DNA of 64,000 bases from Promethearchaeota archaeon (GCA_019058445.1 JAHPZA010000010.1:636035-700034), one strand, 5' to 3'. Counted from the stretch's first letter, positions 46,012-55,606 are shown. Notes: generated from the letters alone by a model not told the origin. Numbers and translations: made by a program.

Positions 46012-48294
46012 TTATGTTCTTTTATAGATGAATCGGTCCCAAGATTTAGTTGAGGCCATTTCTTCGGGCATCCCCTTGCGTTTTCTTATATCTAAAATTA
46101 CTTCTTCTTCTAAAGAGGGAGGAACTTTCTCAAAACCTTTAAATTCATATCCGAAAAAGGCTCTTCCCTGTGTAGAACTTCGAATTTCATCGGCAATTCC
46201 AATTATTTCAGCAGCGGGAATCTGACCTTGAACTCTCACGTACTCTCCTTCGGGTATAACGTTATTAATTCGTCCACGATGTTTATTAATTATTGCATTC
46301 ACCCCTCCTTCTGTTCCCTCAGGTGTTTTCACATCTATTTTTTGAATTGGCTCAAATATATGAGGCTCAGCATTAAGCATCGCTAAGGAGAGCGCTGAAT
46401 AACTCATGGATGCTGTCTGAGCGAATTGGGTATGGCGAGGGTCTTCGTGAATTACGAGATCTGTGAAAACTGCCTTAATTCCAAGCGCGGGCTCTTTAGC
46501 TAATATACATTCTTCAACCCAATTTCTAAATGAACTGATAAGATCATTTTTTATTCTATCAAAGCGCTGTAGTCCTGAGGCTCCATTAACTAAAAGGTTT
46601 CCTTTATATACATCCACAATTCGTCTTGCCTCCTTAGTTTCCCATCCTGCTTCTTCTCTTAGAATTTGTGCTCGCTCTTTTTCGTTCTGTAAATCAGTGA
46701 TTCGTCCCTCATCTAGTAATTCTTCAGTCTTTTCATCTAAAGGTTCTATATACAACAATAAACGATTATGAGTATTTGTGGACTTCGTATGAAATTCTTT
46801 GCTTTTTTTCGTAATTTTCTCTCGATATACAATGATTGGTTCTCCAATTTCAATTTTTACTTGATTGTCGATTCGCTTAGTTAAGATTTCAATCTGTAGG
46901 GGATCAATTCCGCTTAGTATATACTCCATTGATTCTTTATTTAACCGAAATTCAGCAGTTGGATCCGCCTGCAACCATTTTCCGACGACTTCTCCTAACT
47001 TCGCCAGGTCATGAGGATCTTTTGGTTTAATACTTCTCGATACAACAGCTTTACATGCATAATGAATTTTTTCGAATGAAGGTATTGATGATACCTCATC
47101 TTTATTTTTAGGAATATCTTGAGCATTAATAAAGGTTTCACCAGAAGGACAAATAAATCCATAGAGCGCAAAAAGATTTCCAGCAGGAACCTTGGGAATG
47201 TCAAGAATGTCTGTAATTTCCATGACTCCAAGTCGTTTGACTCGATTAGCAGTCCTACTTCCTAGTAAATAGATTGAATCGGTTTGATCAAATGTTCCGG
47301 AAAAGACTCTTCCGATAAGAGTGGCTTGATAATTTCTTTTAGGATCAAGAAACAGCTTGGTGATCATTCCATATAGAGGCCCGTTAGGGTCGCTTTTTGC
47401 CAGAGCTTGCCCTAACTCTGAATCCATATCACCTCCCCAGAGATGTTGAATTCTATACTTCGAAGCTTCAATAGGATTTGGTAAATGATCGACGACCATT
47501 CTTAGCATCGGCTCGTCAAGAGGTAAGTTCTCCCTTAACCACGCAATGTCACCTTCAGTGTATTTCTCAAAGACGGTTATAGGAGTATATCCTTTTTCTT
47601 TTAAGATTTCGTAGGTGAATCCCCACCCATGTTTAGCAGATCCGACAGCAACACTGTTTTTAGCAAAATCAATGCCCCAATCAGACCCATCTGGTCTGAC
47701 TTTTTTGATTAATTCATTTACTTCATTTGTAATCTTATCAATTTTCGCATACGTATCCTTAGGACTAAGTTTAAGCTCGCTTATTAATCGATCTACTTTA
47801 TTAATAAATAACACGGGTTTACAGTATTCCTCGCCAACAGCAAGCCGAATATTTGTTTCTGTTTGTGTCATTATACCCTCTAAAGCGTCAACTAAGATAA
47901 TTGCTCCATCAGAACCTCTTAAGGCTCTTGAAACTTCTCCAGTAAATGAAATATGGCCGGGAGTATCATTAAGCTGAAATATGTAGGGTTCGGGTTCGTC
48001 AGGTTTTCTTGGATCATTAAATGCCAATAAAACTACAGACGTGAATATTGTGATGCCTCTCTCTTGCTCCTCGTCATCTGACTACAGTAGATAAAGTTTA
48101 CCTTTATCTATATCTGTCATTTGGAGCTGACCAGCATCTTCGGGTCTCATTAACCCTGCACGCCTTAATAGATAATCTGTAGCTGTGGTTTTGCCGTGAT
48201 CTATGTGGGCAGTGATACTGAAGATTCTTTTTTTCTCATATGAACCAGAAGTCACCAGTTTGGCGATTTCGTCGGGGTTCTTTACTTTAACCAT
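46012..48294 (-). CDS. Elongation factor 2 (aEF-2 or its paralogue) with an in-frame TAG insertion
   Basis: Translational GTPase that drives ribosome translocation. G1 is AHIDHGKTT, G3 is NDTPGH and G4 is NKVD. Domains II-V follow, with EPIQKIDV and the GRAFFGYEF region near the end. In one frame the gene spans 761 codons, but a TAG at 48082-48084 interrupts it after 70 codons, inside an extra 30-nt segment (48076-48105) between MTDID and DEEQERGIT. The loop that carries diphthamide in normal EF-2 reads EDPRHTQFAQ, keeping the His but not the RGPAQ that usually follows. This suggests an EF-2 paralogue without diphthamide, as reported in Asgard archaea. The ATG start has GTGA about 8 nt upstream. 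The 3' end is duplicated at 16071-16740. Confidence 0.85.
46013..46682 (-). repeat. Source copy of the duplicated EF-2 3' end
   Basis: This 670-bp part of the EF-2 gene matches 16071-16740 in the same orientation, about 30 kb away. The central 394 bp (46124-46517) are identical, while about 17 mismatches fall in the flanks. Direct repeats of this size could recombine and delete the 30 kb between them. Confidence 0.85.
48076..48105 (-). other. 30-nt hairpin insertion with in-frame TAG inside EF-2
   Basis: Compared with the usual EF-2 text (MTDID followed directly by xEEQxRGIT), ten extra codons are present, reading KGKLYLL-stop-SD. On the coding strand TAGATAAAG and CTTTATCTA form a perfect 9-bp stem around the loop GTAAA (48088-48110), and AGAT occurs at both edges of the insertion. 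The length is a multiple of three. It could be an unspliced small intron, a bypass element, a small insertion that killed the gene, or an assembly error. Confidence 0.6.
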
Positions 48295-48432
48295 TTATAT
48301 TCACTTAATATTAATTCTCATGTAATTATTAAAGAAAAAAATATGAGAAACCATAAAAATTTTATGGATTTACCCTATAAATCGCTAAGTTTATCGGTTT
48401 TTAGATGTTTTTTTTAGTTGTACTCTTACAGA

Positions 48433-49578
48433 TTATTTTGTGATATCCATCCAATTGAGCATGAAATCAAGTACAAGCTTATAATTGCCTATTTGGCAGT
48501 GATTAGCCGCATGTTCCTTTTCTGTAAACATTCTGCAGGTAAGAGATTTTACATTCTTAAGTGCTTCTATTTGATTATAAAACATTTCGATAGGGATAAA
48601 ATGATCATTTGTGCCTGCTAATAGTAATACATCGCAGGTGATTTTATCAGAGATAGTAGCTGTGGAAAACAATCTCGCTTTTTGTAAAAATTCAAAAGGA
48701 TTGTTTACTCCAAAAACATACATTCCATGATTTAAGCCCCAGTTGACCAGTAAATCATTTTTCATCATTCTCTGAGCGACTTTATTCAGCATGTCTATCT
48801 GGTTAGTGTCTAAGAATGATTCGATCATTTTTCGTACCTTGGGTCCACCAGCATACAAAAGCACTTCAAAAAAATCATAAATAATATCAAAAGCAATTAC
48901 TTTTGAGATTCTTGGCTCAAAGGCAGCTGCACGCAATCCCAAGTATCCCCCCAACGATATTCCTATTAATGCTACATTATCAAGATTAAAATAGTCTAAA
49001 ACGGCTTTTACTGGTTTTTCCCATTCATGAATCATTGGAAATTTGTTTTTCTTTAGAGCAGCTCCTTGTCCGGGGCCTTCAAATAATATAACTTCATAAC
49101 CGTTATCTCTAAAATATGAACCGAATAAATAAAACTCCTCTAAAAATGAATCATATCCCCCATGAATAACAACTATTCCTTTGCGTTCATCATTTGTAAG
49201 GTGTATTCCAGGTAGGAAAGAATTTTCATAGGGAATTTCTACTTTTTCATCAACAGCATTTTTATAAATGGAATAAAACAAATCAATAAATTTGTCATAT
49301 AGAATTTCTTTATCTAGATCATTAGGTGCAACAAAGAATTCTGCTGCTCTATAATACATAGCAGCATTTAAAGTCCTATTTTCACCAAGGGCTTTTTCTG
49401 CAAGTGCCACCAATTCTCTTTTCCAATCGTTAAAGTCTTTTATTTTAGGTGCTAATTCTTTTATTTCTTCATAACTACCCCCATTTGTAATTAATCTATT
49501 AAGTTGAAAATTTATATTTGCTTGTTCATGGAGGTCATGATATCCTATTGGAAATTTGTATTCTGACTTAAGACTCAT
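48433..49578 (-). CDS. Alpha/beta-hydrolase of the FrsA/DUF1100-like type
   Basis: An N-terminal helical domain (residues 1-125) precedes an alpha/beta-hydrolase core. The oxyanion region is VIHGGYDSFLEEF, the nucleophile elbow is GISLGGYLG (Ser near residue 211), the acid is in LLAGTNDHFIP and the His in EKEHAANHCQIG. This layout with a helical cap is shared with FrsA and with 2,6-dihydroxypseudooxynicotine hydrolase, which cleaves C-C bonds; esterase or peptidase roles are equally possible. The gene has AGGAG before its ATG start. It lies between EF-2 and the corrinoid cluster, transcribed in the same direction, but spacing of more than 130 nt on each side argues for a separate unit. Confidence 0.85.
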   Translation of the reverse strand: MSLKSEYKFPIGYHDLHEQANINFQLNRLITNGGSYEEIKELAPKIKDFNDWKRELVALAEKALGENRTLNAAMYYRAAEFFVAPNDLDKEILYDKFIDLFYSIYKNAVDEKVEIPYENSFLPGIHLTNDERKGIVVIHGGYDSFLEEFYLFGSYFRDNGYEVILFEGPGQGAALKKNKFPMIHEWEKPVKAVLDYFNLDNVALIGISLGGYLGLRAAAFEPRISKVIAFDIIYDFFEVLLYAGGPKVRKMIESFLDTNQIDMLNKVAQRMMKNDLLVNWGLNHGMYVFGVNNPFEFLQKARLFSTATISDKITCDVLLLAGTNDHFIPIEMFYNQIEALKNVKSLTCRMFTEKEHAANHCQIGNYKLVLDFMLNWMDITK

Positions 49579-49714
49579 TTCTTAACATCTCCTTTTTGGA
49601 ATAATCTTCTTAAAGAACCTCTTTCATTAATAGTTTATGATAAAAAGCTAATTTAGAACATAAGCTCGAATCCAAAATTCTTAAGAATTTATGAAAAATG
49701 AAAAGTAAAAAAAA

Positions 49715-50890
49715 TTAGATGTTTATTGGATAATTTCCAAATTCCTTTGTTGCTTCAATCATCCATTTTAAATTTTCAACATTAACGCCAGGATGCATAT
49801 TTGCTGCTGAGACAACGTACCCTCCTCCTGGTCCGCCTGTTTTAATGGCATATTTTACTGCATCATAAACCTCTTCCTTGGTAGCATCGACCAATATATG
49901 GGACACATCTATATTGCCCATTAGACACAGTTTATCTCCAACTTTCTTTTTTACTACTGCTAAATCGACACCTGCAGTAGGTTCGAGACTTTGTAATCCA
50001 TCAAATCCACAATTAACTACAAAATCTAAAAGCGGGGTAACTTGACCGTCAGTATGAAGGACAATTTTCCCGCCTCGTTCGTGGACAGCATCAGTTATAA
50101 GTTTGTATCCAGGTAATAATAGCTCCTCAAACTTCTTGGGACTCATCATGGGACCAGAATGATATGCTAAATCTCCAGACTCTACAAAAAATTCAGCTCC
50201 CTCATCCATATAACTCATGTACAGATCAGCGGTAAATTGTGAATAAACATCATGAACTTCTTTAATAAATTTAGGATTTTTGTTTACCATTTTTGAATAA
50301 TACGTCATTCCCATCCCTTGGGAAGCACTCTCAAAAATACCTGCTAAATCGTTGGTAACAGCTATAAATATTTTATCTTTATTTTTTTTACTTGCCCGTC
50401 TATAAAATTTTCTTACAAATTTCTTATATTTTTCTGTGAGAGGCCCCTCTATTTGTTCCTTTGTATCCTTCCACTTTTCAGGGGTGTTCATGGTACCATA
50501 TAAATAATAGGGATTAAAATTTCCTTCATTATTTCTCGCTTCCCAAATTCGACCGAATATATCCTTCATTAAGAGCCTATTGTCGCCCGGGATCTCAACA
50601 AAATATAAGGGAATAATCCCAACTTGCATACAATCTAGACCTATTTCAACCGCAGCATCTACACATCGAGAAAAGACAGATGCTTCCACACTTTCTATTA
50701 AATTACTTAATTCTTCAGTCCAACCATCCGGATTATCACGTTTTATCTGCTCAACAGTATCAAAATCAGTGATTTGTGGCTTTCCAAGAATTTTATCAAC
50801 ATTATTGGCATCGATATATATTGTATGACAAGGTACACGATCCGGCTCTTCCAGATTTAAAGCAGTAAGAACTCTTTCTCTACAATTCAT
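49715..50890 (-). CDS. UroD-family corrinoid methyltransferase (MtaA/MtbA-like)
   Basis: A TIM-barrel protein of the uroporphyrinogen-decarboxylase superfamily, in the branch that moves methyl groups to or from corrinoid proteins. Typical segments are RVLTALNLEEPDRVPC at the start, GAEFFVESGDLAY, and LHTDGQVTPLLDFVVNCGFDGLQSL-type text near residue 270. The zinc motif HxC of MtaA/MtbA is replaced by HTD, so CoM may not be the acceptor. It is the last gene of a four-gene cluster with two corrinoid proteins and another UroD-like gene. I chose the ATG at 50890 because GGGTGA lies just upstream of it; a GTG at 50899 is the alternative. Confidence 0.87.
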   Translation of the reverse strand: MNCRERVLTALNLEEPDRVPCHTIYIDANNVDKILGKPQITDFDTVEQIKRDNPDGWTEELSNLIESVEASVFSRCVDAAVEIGLDCMQVGIIPLYFVEIPGDNRLLMKDIFGRIWEARNNEGNFNPYYLYGTMNTPEKWKDTKEQIEGPLTEKYKKFVRKFYRRASKKNKDKIFIAVTNDLAGIFESASQGMGMTYYSKMVNKNPKFIKEVHDVYSQFTADLYMSYMDEGAEFFVESGDLAYHSGPMMSPKKFEELLLPGYKLITDAVHERGGKIVLHTDGQVTPLLDFVVNCGFDGLQSLEPTAGVDLAVVKKKVGDKLCLMGNIDVSHILVDATKEEVYDAVKYAIKTGGPGGGYVVSAANMHPGVNVENLKWMIEATKEFGNYPINI

Positions 50891-50949
50891 ATAATTCACC
50901 CAATTACGAATAATAAAAAATAAAATAAAAATTAACTTAAAAATCTCTT

Positions 50950-51582
50950 TTATTCAGCTAATGCTTTGATATGCTTAACACCATCTACCGCATCATCAGC
51001 AAAATCATCAGCGCCCAATTTTTTGGCGAGTTCCATATTTAATGGGGCTCCGCCTACAATTAATTTCACCTTATCTCTAAGACCTGCTGATTTTAAAGCT
51101 TCGTGTACAACTTTTATTTGTTCTACGGTCATGGTCAATAGAGAACTTAATGCGACAACAGTTGCCCCCGTTTCTTTTACTTTATCAATTATAGCTTGTT
51201 CCTCAACATCCATTCCTAAATCTATTACTTCAAAACCGGAACTTAAGAGTAAAGAACCAAGGATGTTTTTTCCAATATCGTGATTATCTCCTTTAACTGT
51301 TGCTATAATTACTTTTACTTTAGATTCCGATCTATCTGCCGCAGCTAATGCAGGCTGTAATATTACGAACGCTTCTTTCATAGTCTCTCCAGCTAATACT
51401 AACTCCGTCAAATAATATTCTTTTTCTTCATATCTCCGCCCAACCTCATCCATACCCTTTGTAAGCGCATTTAAAACATCAAAAGGGTCCTTTCCATCTG
51501 CCTCAAGAGCTTCTTTTACCGCATCAGCAATGTCATCGACTTCTAACTCAATAATTAGTTCAGTTAATTTTTCAAAATCCAT
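50950..51582 (-). CDS. Corrinoid (B12-binding) methyl-carrier protein 1
   Basis: A two-domain MtaC/MtbC-like protein. The N-terminal helical cap (residues 1-85; YYLTELVLAGETMKEAF) precedes a Rossmann-like B12 domain. The lower-ligand motif DNHDIGKNI (DxHxxG) near residue 100 provides the His that binds cobalt. SLLTMTVEQ and VGGAPLN match the other corrinoid-binding loops. It carries methyl groups between a substrate methyltransferase and an acceptor methyltransferase. It lies 57 nt from the second corrinoid protein and about 60 nt before the UroD-like gene, in one direction. The ATG start is clear, with AAGGT upstream. Confidence 0.93.
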   Translation of the reverse strand: MDFEKLTELIIELEVDDIADAVKEALEADGKDPFDVLNALTKGMDEVGRRYEEKEYYLTELVLAGETMKEAFVILQPALAAADRSESKVKVIIATVKGDNHDIGKNILGSLLLSSGFEVIDLGMDVEEQAIIDKVKETGATVVALSSLLTMTVEQIKVVHEALKSAGLRDKVKLIVGGAPLNMELAKKLGADDFADDAVDGVKHIKALAE

Positions 51583-51639
51583 AAGAATATACCTTTTTTT
51601 TGTTATTTTATAAATTACAGTATTTTTTATTAATTTTAT

Positions 51640-52269
51640 TTAAAAATTTTTTATAGCATCATTTATAATCTTTAATCCATTTATGGCGTTGGTTGTCCCA
51701 TAATTTGCCCCGATATCTTTAATCCAATCTTCATTAATAGCAACCCCTCCAACGATGAAAATTAATTTTTCAGTGTCTTTATACTCTTTTTTTATTAATT
51801 CGATGGTCTTTTTCATTGGTTCCTTTGAGGAAGTCAGAAGTCCAGATAAAGCTACAATATTAGGATGATTTATTTTAACCGCTTCCAGAAATTCTGTAGC
51901 AGATACATCAATACCTAGGTCAACCACTTCAAATCCTTCAGATCTCAGTAAAGTAATAATGATATTTTTCCCAATATCATGCATATCACCCTCAACAGTA
52001 CCTATTAAAATTTTTCCTTTAACTTCATCTTGTTTTTTAGTAAAATAAGGTTCCATTAATTTGCTGGCTTCTTTAAAAGTATCTGCAGCAATTATTAAAT
52101 CAGACAGAAAATATTCTTCAGCTTCAAACAAATCACCTATTTTTATGAGAGAGGTTTTTAAATCTTCAAAAATTTCCAACGGATCACGTTTTTCTAACTG
52201 ATCTTTTACCAAATTCAACACGAGATCATCCTCTAATTCTACCATCGCATTTATTAGCTCTTCACGCAT
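51640..52269 (-). CDS. Corrinoid (B12-binding) methyl-carrier protein 2
   Basis: A second MtaC/MtbC-like protein with the same cap and B12 domain. The cobalt-ligand motif is DMHDIGKNI near residue 98, followed by LLTSSKEPM and VGGVAINEDW. It is only distantly similar to its neighbour, so the two may serve different methyl donors. I chose the ATG at 52269 because a strong Shine-Dalgarno (AGAGGTGG) lies just upstream; a GTG three codons earlier is possible. The gene begins 15 nt after the stop of the UroD-like gene at 52285, so the two are co-transcribed. Confidence 0.93.
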   Translation of the reverse strand: MREELINAMVELEDDLVLNLVKDQLEKRDPLEIFEDLKTSLIKIGDLFEAEEYFLSDLIIAADTFKEASKLMEPYFTKKQDEVKGKILIGTVEGDMHDIGKNIIITLLRSEGFEVVDLGIDVSATEFLEAVKINHPNIVALSGLLTSSKEPMKKTIELIKKEYKDTEKLIFIVGGVAINEDWIKDIGANYGTTNAINGLKIINDAIKNF

Positions 52270-52274
52270 AATTT

Positions 52275-52282
52275 CCACCTCT
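52275..52282 (-). promoter_or_regulatory. Shine-Dalgarno site of corrinoid protein 2
   Basis: AGAGGTGG on the coding strand matches the archaeal 16S rRNA 3' end and is about 6 nt before the ATG at 52269. It supports that start over the upstream GTG. Confidence 0.6.
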
Positions 52283-52284
52283 TT

Positions 52285-53421
52285 TTATTCCTCTTCGGGA
52301 TTAATTAATTTGTTTTTCGTTTTATATCGACCATATTTATCAGCAAGTTTAATCATCATATCTAATCTTCTTAATGGAGTTCCCCGGTTGATTCCGCCTC
52401 CTGTAGATAACATATAGCCACTGCCTGGACCATAAATTTGAATATTTTCTATGATTTGCTTCTCAACAACCTTGTCATTTGGTTCACGTAACACAACGTC
52501 ACGACCCGGAACTTGCCCCATTAAAGCATATTTATTATCTAAATTAGAAACTATTTCTTTAGTTTTTTTTAAATCTCCCTTTGGAGCCCAATCTTGTCCA
52601 TGAAATATATTATATCCCCAATCACCTATTTGATCGATAAAATGATAGCTTCTATTTTCACTATGATAAAGCATTCCTCCGCACATTGGTTTTAGCGCTT
52701 CGATTAAGTTCTTATGATATGGTGCAAAAAATTCATTAACTAATTTCTTATTTAAAAAACCGCTGACATGATCAGCAATTAAAATTACAGTTGAATAACC
52801 ACCAATTAGTTCTGTCCACTCAGATAAAAATTTTATGGCAAATTCTGTACATTTTTCAAGTAGTTTATGAATAATCTTGGGTTTCTTCCTCATATCGAGA
52901 AGAAATTTATCATAACCATACACTTGACCCGCAATCTCTAAAGGTCCGAATTCACCTATCCCTGCTGGTTTTATCCCTGTTTCCAAGGAATATTCGATTT
53001 TTTTGAGCCAATCTCCTGTCCCAGGTACATCCCATGCTGACTCTGGAATTTTAAATTTTTCTACTTCACTTGTTTGCTTAATGACATGTCCTGCCACAGC
53101 AGGAATTTCATCTTCTGGATCAGAAATTGGGCATCCAAGAGCCTGAGCAGTAGCATATGGCTGATAAATTGAAACTGCACAATATGCCCCGGAAAACCTT
53201 TCTTTAAATCGTTCACCAGTTTCTATTTGAAGATCTACATCTGCTAGGTATTTTTTTACAGGTTTTCCTGCAAAATCAGCCATTAAATCAAATTCGGGAA
53301 AAAATACAACAGGAACTCTATCAGGTTTTAAAAAAGCCATTGCCTTCAGCATTCTTTGAGCAGGATCTAATGTTTTAGCTTTTTTACTCTTTTTTTCCTC
53401 TGACATTTTGAATATTACCAT
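52285..53421 (-). CDS. UroD-family corrinoid methyltransferase 2
   Basis: A second UroD-superfamily barrel, 378 residues, distinct from the one at 49715. RMLKAMAFLKPDRVPVVFFP opens the barrel, ILIADHVSGFLNKK and MLYHSENRSYHF lie in the middle, and GSGYMLSTGGGINRGTPLRR near the C-terminus is the family's typical ending. The zinc HxC of CoM methyltransferases is HSE here. It is the first gene of the four-gene corrinoid cluster and probably provides either the methyl-donor or the acceptor half-reaction. The ATG start may be at 53421 or at the internal MSEEKKSK at 53406; the Lys-rich N-terminus is not conserved in the family. Confidence 0.85.
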   Translation of the reverse strand: MVIFKMSEEKKSKKAKTLDPAQRMLKAMAFLKPDRVPVVFFPEFDLMADFAGKPVKKYLADVDLQIETGERFKERFSGAYCAVSIYQPYATAQALGCPISDPEDEIPAVAGHVIKQTSEVEKFKIPESAWDVPGTGDWLKKIEYSLETGIKPAGIGEFGPLEIAGQVYGYDKFLLDMRKKPKIIHKLLEKCTEFAIKFLSEWTELIGGYSTVILIADHVSGFLNKKLVNEFFAPYHKNLIEALKPMCGGMLYHSENRSYHFIDQIGDWGYNIFHGQDWAPKGDLKKTKEIVSNLDNKYALMGQVPGRDVVLREPNDKVVEKQIIENIQIYGPGSGYMLSTGGGINRGTPLRRLDMMIKLADKYGRYKTKNKLINPEEE

Positions 53422-53518
53422 AAATAATGATTTGAATATTAAGAAAAATTGAGTATAAATTAAAAAAATTTAGATAAAACAGCTCAGTTAATAAAAGTTC
53501 GATTTTTTGATATTATTC

Positions 53519-54973
53519 TCAGAAAAAAGGTAAAACCATATTTTTCAAAACATATAATGCTTTTTTCCCAGAAATTGTTTTACAATTAAAAGATTTTGAA
53601 ATGTTTTTGACTTCTAAATTATCTGGAATTTTGTCTTTAACAAAATCCTTAAGAAAATCGTAAAAATCACTAAAATCTCTTTTGGTATCTGTCCATAAAT
53701 AACCATTTTTTTCGATAACATTTTTATTTTTTTTCATAAATTTCTTTGCATGGAATTTATCATTGGTCCGTGGTCCTTTTCTCAGATAAGATGGGGAAAT
53801 CTTTAATTTATCGCAATAAATTACTAAATTATATTCATTGATAGTATCTTCAAAATATACTTCAAATTGAACTCTGCCAAATCGTTTTGTGTGTGAAAAC
53901 TCTCGTTCTCCATTAGCTTTGATTCTATCGCCTAAGGAATATAATTTATCTCGGTTAATTGTATAATGCACTTCTAGGTCTTTATTTTTCAATTCAATTA
54001 TAAACGTATTTGAGAGTATTGGATCGTTTTTATTAGTAAGATCGATTTCTGGAATAGATAAAGGCTTAAAATAATCTTTATGTGGATTTTTCATATATTC
54101 CTTTATACTTTGATTACAATACCTGTAAGCTTTTTCTGAAATTGCTGAAGCTACATTTCTATTCATATCAATCGGATCGATAACAATAAGAAAATCATTC
54201 TTAAAATGTTGGATTTTCTCTAATTCTTTCTTGTTCCTGTCATAATAGTCTAAAGGATTTTGATGCAATGAATCAAAATTTTTGAAAACCGCATGAAGAT
54301 CTCCTAAATAATATATTAATAATTCAGCGGCATATCCAATGAAACCTATTTTCCCTACAGGACTTTTATCTCCATAACTATGGCAGGCTTTGAAAAATTG
54401 TTTTAACAGTCTCACATCATTTTTTTGCTCATCATTAAGATTATCTCTTATAAAACGACCGTGCCAAGGGGATCTATCAACGGCGGTTATGGGACCATTC
54501 CTTTCTATATACTCCAATTCTAAATCAAAATATAGAACAATATCAATTTTTAATTTTATACTCATCGTGATATAATCAACAGTTACATACGGGTGTTCTG
54601 CATACAAGAGACGGGGATGTTGAAACTCCTTCATAGTTAAAGATTTGATAATCCAATTATTACAGAGATCTAAAAAATCTTCCTTTGAAGCTTTTTTCAA
54701 TTTATTTTTACTTAGCCCTTTATATTTATGGGAATACAAATCATAGTTTAGACCGATAAATAAATCAATATCAAAATCATTACGTAATTGAGTCTGTTTA
54801 ATACCAGTTGATCCCTGAGGTTCAATCCTCGTATATTTTAAATCTATTTCACTCGCTTTTTTTTCTAATAAATTTGTTAATTTTTCCACTATCTCATTAA
54901 TTAAATTCAACTCTTGTCTTGTAGGAACTATTTCTTCTAAAACCTCGTCTAAAATTTGATTCATTGAATTCAT
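53519..54973 (-). CDS. cca: CCA-adding tRNA nucleotidyltransferase, archaeal class I
   Basis: Adds the CCA end to tRNAs from CTP and ATP without a template. The nucleotidyltransferase signature is GSTGIKQTQLRNDFDIDLF, with catalytic Asp68 and Asp70; Gly54-Ser55 bind the nucleotide. The central domain has KIGFIGYAAELLIYYLG and DPIDMNRNVASA, which are well conserved in archaeal CCA enzymes, and the tail domain follows. Length (484) is close to the family's 440-460 residues. The gene precedes an unrelated cluster on the same strand with its own AT-rich leader. High confidence. Confidence 0.95.
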   Translation of the reverse strand: MNSMNQILDEVLEEIVPTRQELNLINEIVEKLTNLLEKKASEIDLKYTRIEPQGSTGIKQTQLRNDFDIDLFIGLNYDLYSHKYKGLSKNKLKKASKEDFLDLCNNWIIKSLTMKEFQHPRLLYAEHPYVTVDYITMSIKLKIDIVLYFDLELEYIERNGPITAVDRSPWHGRFIRDNLNDEQKNDVRLLKQFFKACHSYGDKSPVGKIGFIGYAAELLIYYLGDLHAVFKNFDSLHQNPLDYYDRNKKELEKIQHFKNDFLIVIDPIDMNRNVASAISEKAYRYCNQSIKEYMKNPHKDYFKPLSIPEIDLTNKNDPILSNTFIIELKNKDLEVHYTINRDKLYSLGDRIKANGEREFSHTKRFGRVQFEVYFEDTINEYNLVIYCDKLKISPSYLRKGPRTNDKFHAKKFMKKNKNVIEKNGYLWTDTKRDFSDFYDFLKDFVKDKIPDNLEVKNISKSFNCKTISGKKALYVLKNMVLPFF

Positions 54974-55112
54974 ATCTTTAATTCAACTGCTATGATTAAA
55001 GTAAATAGTAATCTTATAATTATTAATTATATTATATTTGGAAACAAGAATATTTAGGTGAAAGTATTTAATTTATTACTAATTTTAATAAAGATTCTAT
55101 AAGAGATAAAAA

Positions 55113-55553
55113 TTAAACAAGTTTTTCTCTAATTGCTGTAGAACTGAGTCTTTGATTATTTTCTCCCATTATCATTGGAATTATGATAATAATTAAAGGT
55201 TTAAATCCATTGGCTTGCCTTACTTCATTTAATTTTAAAGCACTTGAATAAGTTTCTTGACTTGCGATTAATCCTTCGTATTCTGGTTCTTTAATTGGAG
55301 GTCCATATGGATCGTTTAATTCTACAATTTTCACTCTGTCCAATTCAGTTATACTACCAATAAATTTTTCAAGTTTTTTTTTTCTTGTTTGATAATCTTC
55401 TAATTTTGAGGCAAATTTTTTCCCTTTGAGCATCTTCTGAGATGTTAATCCTATGACTACTTGTTTGGAAATAGATAAAGCTGTTTTAATCAAAAATTTG
55501 TGACCATCGTGAAGATGATCAAAAGTTCCACCCATTCCAATCAAATTAAGCAT
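55113..55553 (-). CDS. coaD: Phosphopantetheine adenylyltransferase, archaeal type
   Basis: Transfers AMP from ATP to 4'-phosphopantetheine, the next-to-last step of coenzyme A synthesis. The nucleotidyltransferase signature GGTFDHLHDGHKFL is at residues 8-21, with the HxGH-type His pair, and the second motif LSSTAIREKL closes the protein. Length (146) matches archaeal PPAT of about 150 residues. It follows the aIF5B gene by about 50 nt on the same strand and could share its transcript. The start ATG is the only good option, placing the first strand at residue 3. Confidence 0.95.
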   Translation of the reverse strand: MLNLIGMGGTFDHLHDGHKFLIKTALSISKQVVIGLTSQKMLKGKKFASKLEDYQTRKKKLEKFIGSITELDRVKIVELNDPYGPPIKEPEYEGLIASQETYSSALKLNEVRQANGFKPLIIIIIPMIMGENNQRLSSTAIREKLV

Positions 55554-55606
55554 CCTGTCATCACATTAGAAGATAATTATTATTAATCATCATATTTAGC
55601 ATTTAA

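Noticed and set aside
46012..48294. TAG in EF-2 as a pyrrolysine codon
   Set aside because: TAG is used as an ordinary stop elsewhere in the window (for example after the Taw1 and ThrH-like genes), and here it lies in an extra segment absent from EF-2 proteins, so an added amino acid would not explain it.
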